From positions 1-56,510 of the forward strand of contig NZ_JAPFGP010000027.1 of NCBI RefSeq assembly GCF_026241155.1: a stretch of 56,510 nucleotides of DNA, in the 5' to 3' direction. Source of the DNA: Paucibacter sp. PLA-PC-4 (lineage in GTDB: Bacteria > Pseudomonadota > Gammaproteobacteria > Burkholderiales > Burkholderiaceae_C). The translations under genes were made by a program, and so were the position numbers. Shown here in pieces: positions 8,232 to 16,625 of this stretch (its first letter is position 1; each line of letters begins with the position of its first letter). The notes under the pieces are model-generated. The model had not been told where the DNA came from. It made no database searches and was given only the letters and a program-made list of their open reading frames with translations.

Positions 8232-10846
8232 GGCAGCAGCAGGCCCAGGGCCTTCAGACTGAGGAACAGGGCGGCGCCGATCAGCAGGTTCTTGAAGCCA
8301 ACATAGCTCAGCATGTCCATCCACGAGGCGCGCCGGTAGTGGGCCTGCCACCAGGGGCCGTCCTTCACATAGCGCTTGCCCGACAGGCGTATCAGCACCT
8401 CGTAGACACTCCAGCCGAACCACCAGGCGATGACGGCACTTGGCGACAGCCGCCCGCTGCCGGCCAGCAACCAGACCAGGCTGGCTGCCAGCGCCAGCGA
8501 GACGCCGGCGATCTGCAGGCCCCGTTGCGTGCGCCAGCCCTCGGCGCTCCAGGGCCACAGATGATCGACCAGTTCCAGCCAGAGCCAGCGCAGCCCGCGC
8601 GCGTCGGCCTTGTGCGGCGGCCGGACCGCCTCGGTAGGCATGCGCGGGTCGGGGCCGTTCGCGACCTTGGCGGGCATGGCCGGCGCCGGATGGATAGGAA
8701 TGAAGTAGCCGTCGCGGCCGATCGGCGTGATCTCCAGCCCGTCGCGCTCGCGGCGCTTGCGCTCCTTGGCCAGCGGCGGGCAACCCTTGGCATCGGTGTA
8801 CAGCACCATGCAGTCCAGGCAGTGCAGGCATTCGCGGTGGTCGATGCGGCCGTCCGCGTCGATGGCCAGCGAGCCGCAACCGACCGCGCAGGCCTTGCAG
8901 CTATTGCAGTCCTGCTTGCGCTTCAGGCCGAACCAGCGGAAGGTGCTGGGCATCGCCAGCGCCGCGCCGAGCGGGCAGATGTACTTGCAGTACGGTCGCT
9001 CGATGAACAGCGAGATCCCCAGCAGCGCGCAGACGAACAGGCCGTAGGGCCAGGCCCGGTTCGTGATACCCACCAGGAAGGTGGTCTTGAAGGGTTCGAC
9101 CTCGGCCAGCCTCTCGGCCAGGCCCATCGAGAACATCGAGACCGTCAGCAGGCCGAAGAAGAGCGCGTACTTGAGCCACTTCAGCCGGTCGTGCCAGACC
9201 CGTGGCAGATGGCCCTGCCAGCGCTTCAGGCCGATCAGGCCGCCGAGCTTGTAGATCGCTTCCGACAGCGAGCCGAAGGGGCACAGCCAGCCGCAGAACA
9301 GGCCGCGCCCGAACAGGAACACGGTCAGGATGATGAAGATCCAGAACAGGAAGATGAAGGGGTCGGACAGGAACAGCGACCAGGTCCACTGGAACAGCAG
9401 CGCATGGAACCAGGTCAGCACCTGGGTGATCGAGGGCTGGGCCATGGCGCCAAAGCCGACGAAGCCGATGCTCAAGGCCCAGGCGCTGTACTTGAAGGCA
9501 TTGACCGGCCATTTGTTCTTGAGGGTGGCGCGGCGCGTCAGCGTCTCCCTGAAGGCGTAGACCACCGCCACCGCGATCAGCAGCGCGGCGAAAAAACCGA
9601 TCTCGATGGCGCGCGACTTCCAGACCTGGACCCAGGGTGCGGCCGCCTCCTTGATGGCCGGGCGGCCGCCGTCGAGCAACTCGTCGGCCAGCCACAAAGG
9701 CGTGTCGAAACTGGTGAAGCTGCGCGCGCCGCTGGCGCGGTCAACCCGGTTGCCCAGCAGCGACAGTTTCCATGGGTAGGCGGCCGAGAACGCCGGCGAG
9801 CGGATCACGAAGATGGCCGACTCGGTGTAAGCCGGCGCACCGGCAGCGGCGATGCCATAGAGGTTCAGGTAGTCGAGATCGCGGAAGGTGAAGGAATCGG
9901 CACCCTGCTTGACCTGTACCCGGTCGTAGAGGCCCCCACGCACAAAGCCCGAGCCCTTGAAGGACTCGGCGCCGGCCGTGCGGATAATGAAGATGGCATG
10001 CTCGCCGGGCTTCAGTTGGGCACGCAGATTGTCGTGACCCTGTGCGCCGAGCAGGCTGCGTGCGACATCGGGATGGTTCAGGTCGCCGAACCACAGCTCG
10101 ATAAAAGGTTCATCGGACTTGTCCAAGCCCAGCTGCTCGGGCCGCACCTGCAGGCGCTTGACGCTGCCCTGCTTGACCAACTCGGCCCAGCCGGCGTCCG
10201 GCCGGGCCGGCGCATAGCGGGCCGGTTCGCGCCGCGTCGGCGCCAGGATGCCGACCTGGCGCGCCACGGCCGCGCCCGAGGCCATCATCACCTGGTTCTG
10301 CGCGATCACGGTGACGGTGGCGCCCGAGATCGCGTCCAGCCCCAGCACGCCCTCGTCCGGGCGCGACTGGCCGATCTCCAGCTTGTCGGCCACCGACTTG
10401 CCGAGGTACTGCTCGTTGAACTTCAGCAGCGCTGACTCGGGAATGCCCAGCAGCAGGATGGGCTCCGAATGCTTGAGCACCTTGACGCCGACGAAGCGCC
10501 CCTGCCTGTCCATGCCGATCAGTGTCACCACCGGCTTGCCCGAGTAGGCCGGCGTGTCGGTGATGTCGGTCGACAGCATCACATAGCCCAGCAGCTTGCC
10601 GTGCGTCCCATGGCCATCGCCGGCGCCATAGGCTTCGACATAGGGCGGAGAGCCCAGCCGCTCGGAGAACGATGTCGCGCCAGGAAACACCTCGGTGCAA
10701 GGCAGCAGCGCGCACAAATCGCGAGCCGTTGCCAGCTCGGCAGGAAGCTGGGCCTCGTAGGCACCGGCAGCAACGGCCGGAGTGCTTGGCAACAGCAGAA
10801 AAAATGCGGCCAGGGCGGCCGCACAAACTTGTCTGAGGAACTGCAT
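8228..10846 (-). CDS. nosR: Nitrous oxide reduction flavo-iron-sulfur membrane protein NosR, with C-terminal extension
   Basis: This 872-residue protein has a signal peptide (to about residue 27) and a periplasmic FMN-binding domain with the flavinylation motif SGAT (Thr177). A polytopic membrane part follows with CGWLCPFGS and CKYICPLG motifs, then two 4Fe-4S motifs (CNSCKACAVGC and CLHCLDCMVLY). NosR is needed for nos expression and probably feeds electrons to NosZ. After the ferredoxin motifs an extra stretch of about 150 residues carries two or three more membrane segments and the sequence GKRYVKDGPWWQAHYRR. As I recall, well-studied NosR proteins are nearer 720 residues, so this tail is a lineage feature to check. 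ATG 10846 is chosen for the signal peptide. Confidence 0.93.
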   Translation of the reverse strand: MQFLRQVCAAALAAFFLLLPSTPAVAAGAYEAQLPAELATARDLCALLPCTEVFPGATSFSERLGSPPYVEAYGAGDGHGTHGKLLGYVMLSTDITDTPAYSGKPVVTLIGMDRQGRFVGVKVLKHSEPILLLGIPESALLKFNEQYLGKSVADKLEIGQSRPDEGVLGLDAISGATVTVIAQNQVMMASGAAVARQVGILAPTRREPARYAPARPDAGWAELVKQGSVKRLQVRPEQLGLDKSDEPFIELWFGDLNHPDVARSLLGAQGHDNLRAQLKPGEHAIFIIRTAGAESFKGSGFVRGGLYDRVQVKQGADSFTFRDLDYLNLYGIAAAGAPAYTESAIFVIRSPAFSAAYPWKLSLLGNRVDRASGARSFTSFDTPLWLADELLDGGRPAIKEAAAPWVQVWKSRAIEIGFFAALLIAVAVVYAFRETLTRRATLKNKWPVNAFKYSAWALSIGFVGFGAMAQPSITQVLTWFHALLFQWTWSLFLSDPFIFLFWIFIILTVFLFGRGLFCGWLCPFGSLSEAIYKLGGLIGLKRWQGHLPRVWHDRLKWLKYALFFGLLTVSMFSMGLAERLAEVEPFKTTFLVGITNRAWPYGLFVCALLGISLFIERPYCKYICPLGAALAMPSTFRWFGLKRKQDCNSCKACAVGCGSLAIDADGRIDHRECLHCLDCMVLYTDAKGCPPLAKERKRRERDGLEITPIGRDGYFIPIHPAPAMPAKVANGPDPRMPTEAVRPPHKADARGLRWLWLELVDHLWPWSAEGWRTQRGLQIAGVSLALAASLVWLLAGSGRLSPSAVIAWWFGWSVYEVLIRLSGKRYVKDGPWWQAHYRRASWMDMLSYVGFKNLLIGAALFLSLKALGLLLP

Positions 10847-10865
10847 GGTTTTATCGGTCTTCCCA

Positions 10866-10898
10866 AGCCACGGCGCGCGTTCGAGACGCGCCGCGGCT
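10866..10898 (-). other. Strong stem-loop between nosZ and nosR
   Basis: The arms AGCCACGGCGCG and CGCGCCGCGGCT pair over 12 positions with one wobble and a 9-base loop, in the 62-base gap between the nosZ stop and the nosR start. No U-run follows on the minus strand, so it is not a standard intrinsic terminator. An mRNA processing or stabilising element that favours nosZ over nosR is a reasonable inference. Confidence 0.5.
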
Positions 10899-10908
10899 TC
10901 GCTCAGGC

Positions 10909-12834
10909 TCAGGCCTCGACGATCATGCGGCTGCGCATCTCGAGGTGCAGGGCGTGGCAGAAGTGGGTGCAGTAGCACCAGAACACGCCGGGCTTGTCGG
11001 CCACGAAGGTGACGGACGCCGTCTCCAGCGGGTTGACGATGAAGTTGACGTTGTACTTGGGGATGGCGAAGCCGTGCGTCAGATCCTCGATCTTGTCCAG
11101 ATTGGTCAGGATCAGGGTCACCTCATCCCCCCTCTTGAGCTTGAACTCGCGCAGACTGAAGGCCGGCGCCTGCGAGGTCATCTTGATCGTGACCTTCTTG
11201 CCGTTGCGGAGCACGCCCGACTCTTTCGGGTCCTTGATGGCCAGCGGGAAATCATCGAGCGCATAGACCTGCTTCGGGCGCAGCAGCTCGCGCTTGAAGA
11301 TGATGAAGTCATGCGGCTCGCCGCGCACCGGATGGTCAGCCAGCAAGACCATCTTCTCGCCCGAGATGTCGATCAGCTGCTCGTTCTCCGGATGCAGCGG
11401 ACCGACCGGCAGGAAGCGGTCCTTGGAGAACTTGCAGCCCACCGCCAGATACTTGCCGTCGGCCGCGATCGTCTCGGACTGCGAGGCGTTGACATGGCCG
11501 GGCTGGTACTGCACATCGATGCGGTCGACCACATACTTCGCGCTCTTGTCGCCCTTGTGGAAGGCGATCGCCTTCTCGACATTCCACTTCACCACCTGGC
11601 TGTCGAGGAACAGGGTCGTGTAGGCATTGCCGCGCCCATCGAAGGCGGTGTGCAGCGGGCCCAGGCCCAGCTCGACCTCGGCCACGATGGCGTCATCGAG
11701 TTTCTCGAGCTTGCCGTCGAACCAGTCCAGCACCTTGGCCAGCTCGATCACGGTGCCGGTCGGTGAGAGCTTGCCGGCGCAGATGAAATACTTCTGGTCC
11801 GGGCTGGCATTGACGCCGTGCGGGTTCTTCGGCACCGAGACATAGGCGGTCAGCGCGCTCTTGGCGTCCTTGTTGGCGGCCAGCGTGCCGTCGACAACCG
11901 GCACCTTGGAGTCACCGTAGGTCTTGAACTTGCCAGCTTTGACGGCCGCCTCGATGCGGGCGACGTTGAAGAACAGGCAGGCATCGCGCTCGGAGGACAT
12001 CATATCCTCGTACTTGGCGCCCATCTCGGTGTTGTACTGATTGGTAGCAGCCAGCTTGCCGTCGTAAGAGGTCGCGGTCAGGTCGCAGTTGCCGTCGATC
12101 AACACCTGCCAGCGCACTTCCATCGACTCGGCATCGACACAGCTGAACAGCGAGTGGTACTTGCCCGTGTCCTCGCTGCCGCTATTGGGCAATGGGATCG
12201 AGAACTCGGCGCCGCAGAACACCCGGGTCGTGTAGTTGATCGCCGGATCGACCGGATCGCGCTTGTCCGGGAAGATGCCGTGGAAGCCCTGCACATTGGG
12301 CAGCTCGGTGATCTTGTCACAGACGAAATGATCAAGCCGGATGCGCGCGATGCGGCTGTTGATCTTGTCGTTGATCCAGGCATAGCGCCCGTCGTAGTTG
12401 CCGTCCTTGTAGGAGGCATGGGTGTGATGGGTGTCCGCCACCGTGTACTTGAGGCTGCCGTCGGCCTTGGTGCCCATCACCTGCTTCGATTCATTGGTCA
12501 CGCCCCAGCCGACCAGTGCGTCCGGCACGAAGCAGGGAATCCGCGTGATCTCGCGACCCGAAGGCAGACCCAGCACCCGCATATCGCCGGTATGGCCGCC
12601 GCTCCACAGGCCGTAGTAAGTGTCGAGCTCGCCGGGTTTCAGATGCACCGCACCGGCAGCGCCATGGCCGGCACCACCGGCCGGCGCGCTGCCGGCCAGC
12701 GGCGTGGCTGTGCCGGTGGCCTTGTCGGTACAGGCGGCGATGCCGGCCAGGCCGGCAAGCGCGGCCGTGTTGATGAACCGGCGGCGGCCGAGACCGGCCG
12801 CTGCGGCCGCATGGGAGGCGTTTTGTTTGGTCAT
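10909..12834 (-). CDS. nosZ: Nitrous oxide reductase NosZ (clade I, Tat-exported)
   Basis: This 641-residue enzyme reduces N2O to N2 in the periplasm, the last step of denitrification. A twin-arginine signal (GRRRFINTAALAGLAG, Arg17-19) marks the Tat-dependent clade. The beta-propeller with CuZ ligands includes DTHHTHASYKDG, and the C-terminal cupredoxin domain carries the CuA motif C-T-H-F-C-H-A-L-H-L-E-M near residues 622-633. The position that is Trp in the best-studied enzymes is His here, but only its backbone binds copper. A GAGGA ribosome site lies 6 bases before the ATG. It is the first gene of the leftward nos operon. Confidence 0.98.
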   Translation of the reverse strand: MTKQNASHAAAAAGLGRRRFINTAALAGLAGIAACTDKATGTATPLAGSAPAGGAGHGAAGAVHLKPGELDTYYGLWSGGHTGDMRVLGLPSGREITRIPCFVPDALVGWGVTNESKQVMGTKADGSLKYTVADTHHTHASYKDGNYDGRYAWINDKINSRIARIRLDHFVCDKITELPNVQGFHGIFPDKRDPVDPAINYTTRVFCGAEFSIPLPNSGSEDTGKYHSLFSCVDAESMEVRWQVLIDGNCDLTATSYDGKLAATNQYNTEMGAKYEDMMSSERDACLFFNVARIEAAVKAGKFKTYGDSKVPVVDGTLAANKDAKSALTAYVSVPKNPHGVNASPDQKYFICAGKLSPTGTVIELAKVLDWFDGKLEKLDDAIVAEVELGLGPLHTAFDGRGNAYTTLFLDSQVVKWNVEKAIAFHKGDKSAKYVVDRIDVQYQPGHVNASQSETIAADGKYLAVGCKFSKDRFLPVGPLHPENEQLIDISGEKMVLLADHPVRGEPHDFIIFKRELLRPKQVYALDDFPLAIKDPKESGVLRNGKKVTIKMTSQAPAFSLREFKLKRGDEVTLILTNLDKIEDLTHGFAIPKYNVNFIVNPLETASVTFVADKPGVFWCYCTHFCHALHLEMRSRMIVEA

Positions 12835-12852
12835 TGCAAGTCCTCTGGAAAT

Positions 12853-12873
12853 GGTCGGCCAGCGCTGCCGACC
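12853..12873 (-). other. Hairpin in the nosZ leader
   Basis: A perfect 7-base stem (GGTCGGC and GCCGACC) with a 7-base loop lies 19 bases upstream of the nosZ start. It would be transcribed if the nosZ promoter lies near the FNR-like box at 12929. A role in leader stability or translation control is possible; no terminator U-run is seen. Confidence 0.35.
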
Positions 12874-12928
12874 GGGCCTGTAAGTGTTTTGGGCAGACGG
12901 ATGTTCGTCGGCCCCGCCCGGCGCCTAA

Positions 12929-12942
12929 CTGATCCAGATCAA
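12929..12942. promoter_or_regulatory. FNR/Dnr-type box between nosZ and the cytochrome c gene
   Basis: CTGATCCAGATCAA differs from the TTGAT-N4-ATCAA consensus at one base. It is centred about 101 bases upstream of the leftward nosZ start and about 90 bases upstream of the rightward cytochrome start, so it could serve either. Activation at -41.5 rightward would put a transcript start near 12977. Confidence 0.65.
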
Positions 12943-12952
12943 TCATTTTCAT

Positions 12953-12975
12953 AAAGGGCAAAATTTATGCACCTT
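12953..12975. promoter_or_regulatory. NsrR-like 11-1-11 dyad upstream of the cytochrome c gene
   Basis: The arms AAAGGGCAAAA and TTATGCACCTT are separated by one T; 8 of 11 positions pair. The right arm closely resembles that of the better dyad at 19042-19064 in front of the NO reductase operon. It overlaps the expected promoter of the cytochrome/apbE unit, as a repressor site would. The assignment to the NsrR encoded at 21679 is inferred. Confidence 0.45.
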
Positions 12976-13025
12976 AAATAATTACTCATTCCTAGAATCC
13001 GGGCCATGCACACAAGGAGCATCTG

Positions 13026-13412
13026 ATGAGCAAGAAAAACCTGACCATGGCGCTGGCGACGGCCTTCTTCGTGATGGGCTGCGGCCAGCAGGACGCGCCG
13101 GCACCGAGCGCCGCAGCGGCGCCGGCCGTGACCGCAGCGCCCGCACCCGTCGCGGACAACGCCCTGGGCAAGAGCATTTACGGCAAGACCTGTGCGATGT
13201 GCCACGCCGCCGGCGTGGCCGGCGCGCCCAAGCCGGGCGACAAGGCCGATTGGGGCCCGCGCATCGCCCAAGGGCAGGCGGTTCTCGACAAGCACGCGCT
13301 GGAAGGTTTCACCGGGGCCAAGGGCATGATGCCGGCGCGTGGTGGCGCCGCCGCGCTGAGCGACGACGAGGTCAGGGCCGCCGTCCAGTTCATGGTGGCG
13401 CAGTCGCAGTGA
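13026..13412 (+). CDS. Small monoheme cytochrome c, probable lipoprotein
   Basis: This 128-residue protein has one CxxCH heme site (Cys56-Ala-Met-Cys-His60) and a likely Met axial ligand in GAKGMMPARGG near residue 102. The fold is cytochrome c5-like (KADWGPRIAQG). The N-terminus is a signal peptide with a possible lipobox ending at Cys19 (FVMGC), followed by an Ala/Pro linker, suggesting a tethered periplasmic carrier. Next to nosZ and preceded by FNR-like and NsrR-like boxes, it is a good candidate electron donor to NosZ or another denitrification enzyme; that role is inference. Confidence 0.9.
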   Translation: MSKKNLTMALATAFFVMGCGQQDAPAPSAAAAPAVTAAPAPVADNALGKSIYGKTCAMCHAAGVAGAPKPGDKADWGPRIAQGQAVLDKHALEGFTGAKGMMPARGGAAALSDDEVRAAVQFMVAQSQ

Positions 13413-13422
13413 GAGCCTGCTG

Positions 13423-14469
13423 ATGTCACCCCTTCCACCAGAGCCGTCCAGCCCGGACTCCGGGCGCCGGCGCCTGCTCGGCGCCCTTCCCTTGCTGGCC
13501 ACGGCCGCCTGGCTGCGTCCGGCGCTGGCCGACCCGCGCGTGGTCCAGCAGTCGCGCGTGCTGATGGGCACGAGGGTAGAGATCACCGTCGAAGGCCGCA
13601 ACGCCGCCAGCAGCGGCGCGGCGCTGGCCGCCGCCTGGGCCGAGATGGCACGCCAGGCCGACCTGATGAGCCGCTACCGGGCCGACAACGCCGTGCGCGC
13701 ACTGCAGCTCGCCGCCGGGCTCCAGCCGGTGGTCGTTGCGCCCGAAATGATGCAGGTCCTGAAAACAGCGCGGCAGGTTTCCGAATACAGCAACGGTGCC
13801 TTTGATATTACCGTTGGGGCATTTTCAGGATGGGGTTTTGATCCAGCACAAACAGTTATTCCAAGCGCGGATGAAATACGTCGTCAATTGAGTCTGGTGA
13901 ATTACCGGGACGTGCTTATCGATGAATCGGGCAGCCGCGCTTATCTGCGTCGACGTGGTATGCGGATCGATCTGGGCGGCATTGCCAAGCTGCCGATTCT
14001 CGAGGCCGGTCTGCGGGTGCTGCAAAGCCGGGGGCTGGCGGGCGCCATGATCAACGGCGGTGGCGATGTGCTGGTCAGTGGGCAACTGCAAGGGCGCGAC
14101 TGGCGCATCGGTCTGCTCGATCCGCGTGCGCCGCGGGCGCCGCAAGGACTTTTGGGCCTGATTGCGCTGAGCGACGGTGTCGTCGCCGCCTCGGGCGACT
14201 ACGAGCGTTGTTTCGTCCGTGATGGTCGGCGCTACCACCACATCCTCGACCCGCGCAGCGGCCAGCCCAGCAGCGGCGTCCGTGGTGTGGCCCTGGTGGC
14301 GCGCCGCGTCGCCGATCTGAACGGCCTGGGCACAGCGCTGATGGTGGGTGGGCCGGCGGCGAGAACACGATTGCTGGCCGGGCGCCCGCAGGTCGATGCG
14401 CTGATCGTGGCAAGCAACGCCGCGCCCCCCTGGATGTCGGCCGGGATGGCGAGGCGGCTGCAGGTTTGA
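13423..14469 (+). CDS. ApbE-family protein (NosX-like), with altered active-site motifs
   Basis: This 348-residue protein is preceded by a Tat-like signal (GRRRLLGALPLLATAAWL). ApbE enzymes attach FMN to a Thr in SGAT motifs such as that of NosR. The family frame is clear: LMGTRVEIT, FDITVGAFSGWGF, IDLGGIAK, NGGGDVL and HHILDPRSGQP. Two positions look odd. The usual KGYAVD after DLGGIA reads KLPILE, and the usual DALATA metal motif near the C-terminus reads NGLGTA. Bases 13795-13930 are also clearly richer in A+T than the surrounding gene. It could be a diverged NosX or a partly impaired flavin transferase. It starts 10 bases after the cytochrome gene. Confidence 0.82.
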   Translation: MSPLPPEPSSPDSGRRRLLGALPLLATAAWLRPALADPRVVQQSRVLMGTRVEITVEGRNAASSGAALAAAWAEMARQADLMSRYRADNAVRALQLAAGLQPVVVAPEMMQVLKTARQVSEYSNGAFDITVGAFSGWGFDPAQTVIPSADEIRRQLSLVNYRDVLIDESGSRAYLRRRGMRIDLGGIAKLPILEAGLRVLQSRGLAGAMINGGGDVLVSGQLQGRDWRIGLLDPRAPRAPQGLLGLIALSDGVVAASGDYERCFVRDGRRYHHILDPRSGQPSSGVRGVALVARRVADLNGLGTALMVGGPAARTRLLAGRPQVDALIVASNAAPPWMSAGMARRLQV

Positions 14470-14497
14470 TGCCGCGCAAACGAAAACCCTGTCCGGC

Positions 14498-14511
14498 TTG
14501 CGCTGCCGCAA
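14498..14511. promoter_or_regulatory. Perfect TTGCG-N4-CGCAA dyad upstream of the Dnr-type regulator
   Basis: TTGCGCTGCCGCAA is a perfect 5-4-5 dyad with FNR/CRP-family geometry, centred about 69 bases upstream of the regulator start at 14574. From memory, similar TTGCG-type sites have been described for NnrR in alphaproteobacteria. Autoregulation by the adjacent gene is the simplest reading. Confidence 0.55.
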
Positions 14512-14573
14512 ATTGATACGCGCGGCGCCCGCCACATTCATCAAGCCCTCAACCTAGAACGATGGAGACTGCC

Positions 14574-15344
14574 ATGAACCACTTCCAGCATCGCCTCGCC
14601 GATCCGAACGAAGCGGCCGTGCGACTGGTGCCCGCGCACAACAGTCGCGAAGGCCTGTGCGGCACGCTCAGCAAAGCCTTCCGGCCCGGACTGCTCAGCG
14701 CGGCCGCGGCCCTGGAACTGGCTCAGCTGGGCCAGTTCCAGAAGATTCCAGCCAAGACCTTGTTCATCCGGGCCGACGAACCGGCCAGCGCCTTGTGGCT
14801 GCTGGTCAATGGCACGGTCAGCGTCGGTTGCCACGACGAACAGCAGCAATGGCGGCAGACACGTACCATTCATGCCGGCCATTGGATAGATGCCGAGAGC
14901 GCCTGGCTAGGCGGCAACTATCTTGAAAGCGCGCGCGCCGAGACTGCTGTATCCGCCTACTGGCTGCCGGTGCGCGAGGTCGAGCAGGCCTTCGTGACGC
15001 GGCCGGAAATCGCTCGCAGCCTGCTGGCGGCGGTGGCCGAGCGGGTGCGCCGCGTCTCCGGCGATGCCCATGACCTGTTGGCCAAGAGTGTGCTGGCACG
15101 CTGCGCCGGCTGGCTGATCGACGAACTGCAGACCAGCGACCAGTCATCGGCGGTGGTGATGAACCAGCACAAGCGTGCCATCGCCTCGCAGCTGGGCACC
15201 TCACCCGAGACCTTCTCGCGCATGCTGCGCCAGCTCTGCGATATGAAGGTCATCGACATGGACCGCTACCGCATTCATGTCCGCGATGCACAGGCCTTGC
15301 AACGCCTGTCCAACGGCGCGCTGGCCCATGGCGCCAAGACCTGA
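14574..15344 (+). CDS. Crp/Fnr-family transcription regulator, Dnr/NnrR type
   Basis: This 256-residue regulator has an effector domain (about 45-165) and a C-terminal winged helix with HKRAIASQLGTSPETFSRML. The recognition helix keeps the FNR-type E-x-x-S-R pattern (ETFSR), which fits FNR-like half-sites. The N-terminal Cys cluster of true FNR is absent, so O2 sensing by an iron-sulfur cluster is unlikely. NO sensing through heme, as for Dnr, is the family-based inference. ATG 14574 is preferred over ATG 14562 because GGAG at 14564-14567 then sits 6 bases upstream. Its end overlaps the next gene by 17 bases. Confidence 0.85.
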   Translation: MNHFQHRLADPNEAAVRLVPAHNSREGLCGTLSKAFRPGLLSAAAALELAQLGQFQKIPAKTLFIRADEPASALWLLVNGTVSVGCHDEQQQWRQTRTIHAGHWIDAESAWLGGNYLESARAETAVSAYWLPVREVEQAFVTRPEIARSLLAAVAERVRRVSGDAHDLLAKSVLARCAGWLIDELQTSDQSSAVVMNQHKRAIASQLGTSPETFSRMLRQLCDMKVIDMDRYRIHVRDAQALQRLSNGALAHGAKT

Positions 15345-16590
15345 GCTCGGCAAGCCTGGCGAGCGCTGGCAAGCCGCCCGCTTGCTCAGCGCACCGCATC
15401 GCCTTGGCTTCGCAGCCGCCGCGCTGCTGCTGGCTGGCAGCGCCTTGTGGTGGGCGCTGGCAATGCTGGCCCGGCTGCAGGGTCATGTCTTGCCCTGGAA
15501 CTTGACGCCAGCCACGGCCCACGGCCTGCTGATGAGCCTGGGCTTCATGCCGCTGTTCTTTGCCGGTTTCCTGTTCACCGCCGGGCCGCGCTGGCTGGCC
15601 TGCACGCCGCTGCCCGCCGCTGCCCTGCTGTCGCCAGTGCTGGCTCAGCTGTGCGGCTGGCTGCTGTTCCTGCTGGCCATTCACGCCGGTCCCGATCCCG
15701 TACTGGGTCGGGTGCTGGGCAGCTTCGGCTTGGTGGCTGTCGCCTGGGGCTGGAGCGGCTTGCTGTGGCGTTTTGCGGGTCTGCTGCGCGCCAGCCGCGA
15801 AACCGATCGTCTGCACGCACAGATCGTCTGCGGCGCCGGCATCCTCGGCGCTGTGCTGCTGTGGGCCGCCGCGCTGGCCTTGGCGAGCGGCGAAGCGGGC
15901 CGGCTGCTGGCACTGAGTCGCGCCTCGCTCTGGGGCTTCAGCGGCCTGACCTTCATCACCGTGCTGCACCGCATGCTGCCCTTCTTCGGCAGCGCCGCCC
16001 TGCCGAAAGCCGAGGCCTGGCCGCTGCGCGGCTGGCTGCTGCTGTTCGGCTTGCAAAGCGGCTGGGCCCTGCTGGCGCCGCGCTCGAACGGCCTGCTGTG
16101 GCTGCATGCCGGCATCGAGGCCGCAGCCGGCCTGGCCGTGCTGGCGCTGGCGCTGCAGTGGGCGCGCCACCAGAGTCTGCGGCCGCGCCTGCTGACCATG
16201 CTGCATCTGGGGCTGGTCTGGCTGGGCCTGGCCCTGCTGCTGGACGGCCTGTCCGAGGGTCTCAGCGCTGGCGGCATGCAGTCGCTGGGCCTGGCGCCCT
16301 TGCATGCCTACACGATGGGCTTCCTCGGCTCGATCCTGCTGGCCATGGTCGGTCGCGTCAGCAGCGGCCACAGCGGCCGCCGTGTGGTCGCGGACGACAC
16401 GCTGTGGCGCCTGTTCTGGCTGCTGCAACTGGCCGTGCTGCTGCGCCTTGCCGCTGCGCTGGTCGCCGCCGCCCGGGCAGCACCGCTGCTGAGTGCCGCC
16501 GCCCTGCTGTGGGGCGCCGTCTGCCTGGGCTGGACCTTGCGTTACGGCCGCTGGTGGGGCCTGCCGCGCGCCGACGGACGCCCGGACTGA
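15328..16590 (+). CDS. NnrS-family integral membrane protein
   Basis: This 420-residue protein has about twelve hydrophobic helices. NnrS-type features are the paired His-containing helices ATAHGLLMSLGFMPLFFAGF, FITVLHRMLPFF and LHAYTMGFLGSILLAMVGRVS followed by GHSGR. NnrS proteins are heme- and copper-containing membrane proteins linked to protection against NO stress. The ATG at 15328 lies inside the end of the regulator gene, indicating translational coupling. It is one of three NnrS-type proteins in the window and the only one attached to the regulator gene. Confidence 0.82.
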   Translation: MAPRPELGKPGERWQAARLLSAPHRLGFAAAALLLAGSALWWALAMLARLQGHVLPWNLTPATAHGLLMSLGFMPLFFAGFLFTAGPRWLACTPLPAAALLSPVLAQLCGWLLFLLAIHAGPDPVLGRVLGSFGLVAVAWGWSGLLWRFAGLLRASRETDRLHAQIVCGAGILGAVLLWAAALALASGEAGRLLALSRASLWGFSGLTFITVLHRMLPFFGSAALPKAEAWPLRGWLLLFGLQSGWALLAPRSNGLLWLHAGIEAAAGLAVLALALQWARHQSLRPRLLTMLHLGLVWLGLALLLDGLSEGLSAGGMQSLGLAPLHAYTMGFLGSILLAMVGRVSSGHSGRRVVADDTLWRLFWLLQLAVLLRLAAALVAAARAAPLLSAAALLWGAVCLGWTLRYGRWWGLPRADGRPD

Positions 16591-16625
16591 ATCCCTCTCC
16601 TACTGAAGCAAGGAACCCCGCTGCG

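Noticed and set aside
8339-10435. Open frame of nearly 700 codons on the plus strand across nosR
   Set aside because: It is exactly antisense to nosR, has no recognisable domain and a composition typical of shadow frames in G+C-rich DNA.
14562-14573. ATG 14562 as start of the Dnr-type regulator
   Set aside because: It would place the GGAG ribosome site inside the coding region; ATG 14574 uses that site with correct spacing.
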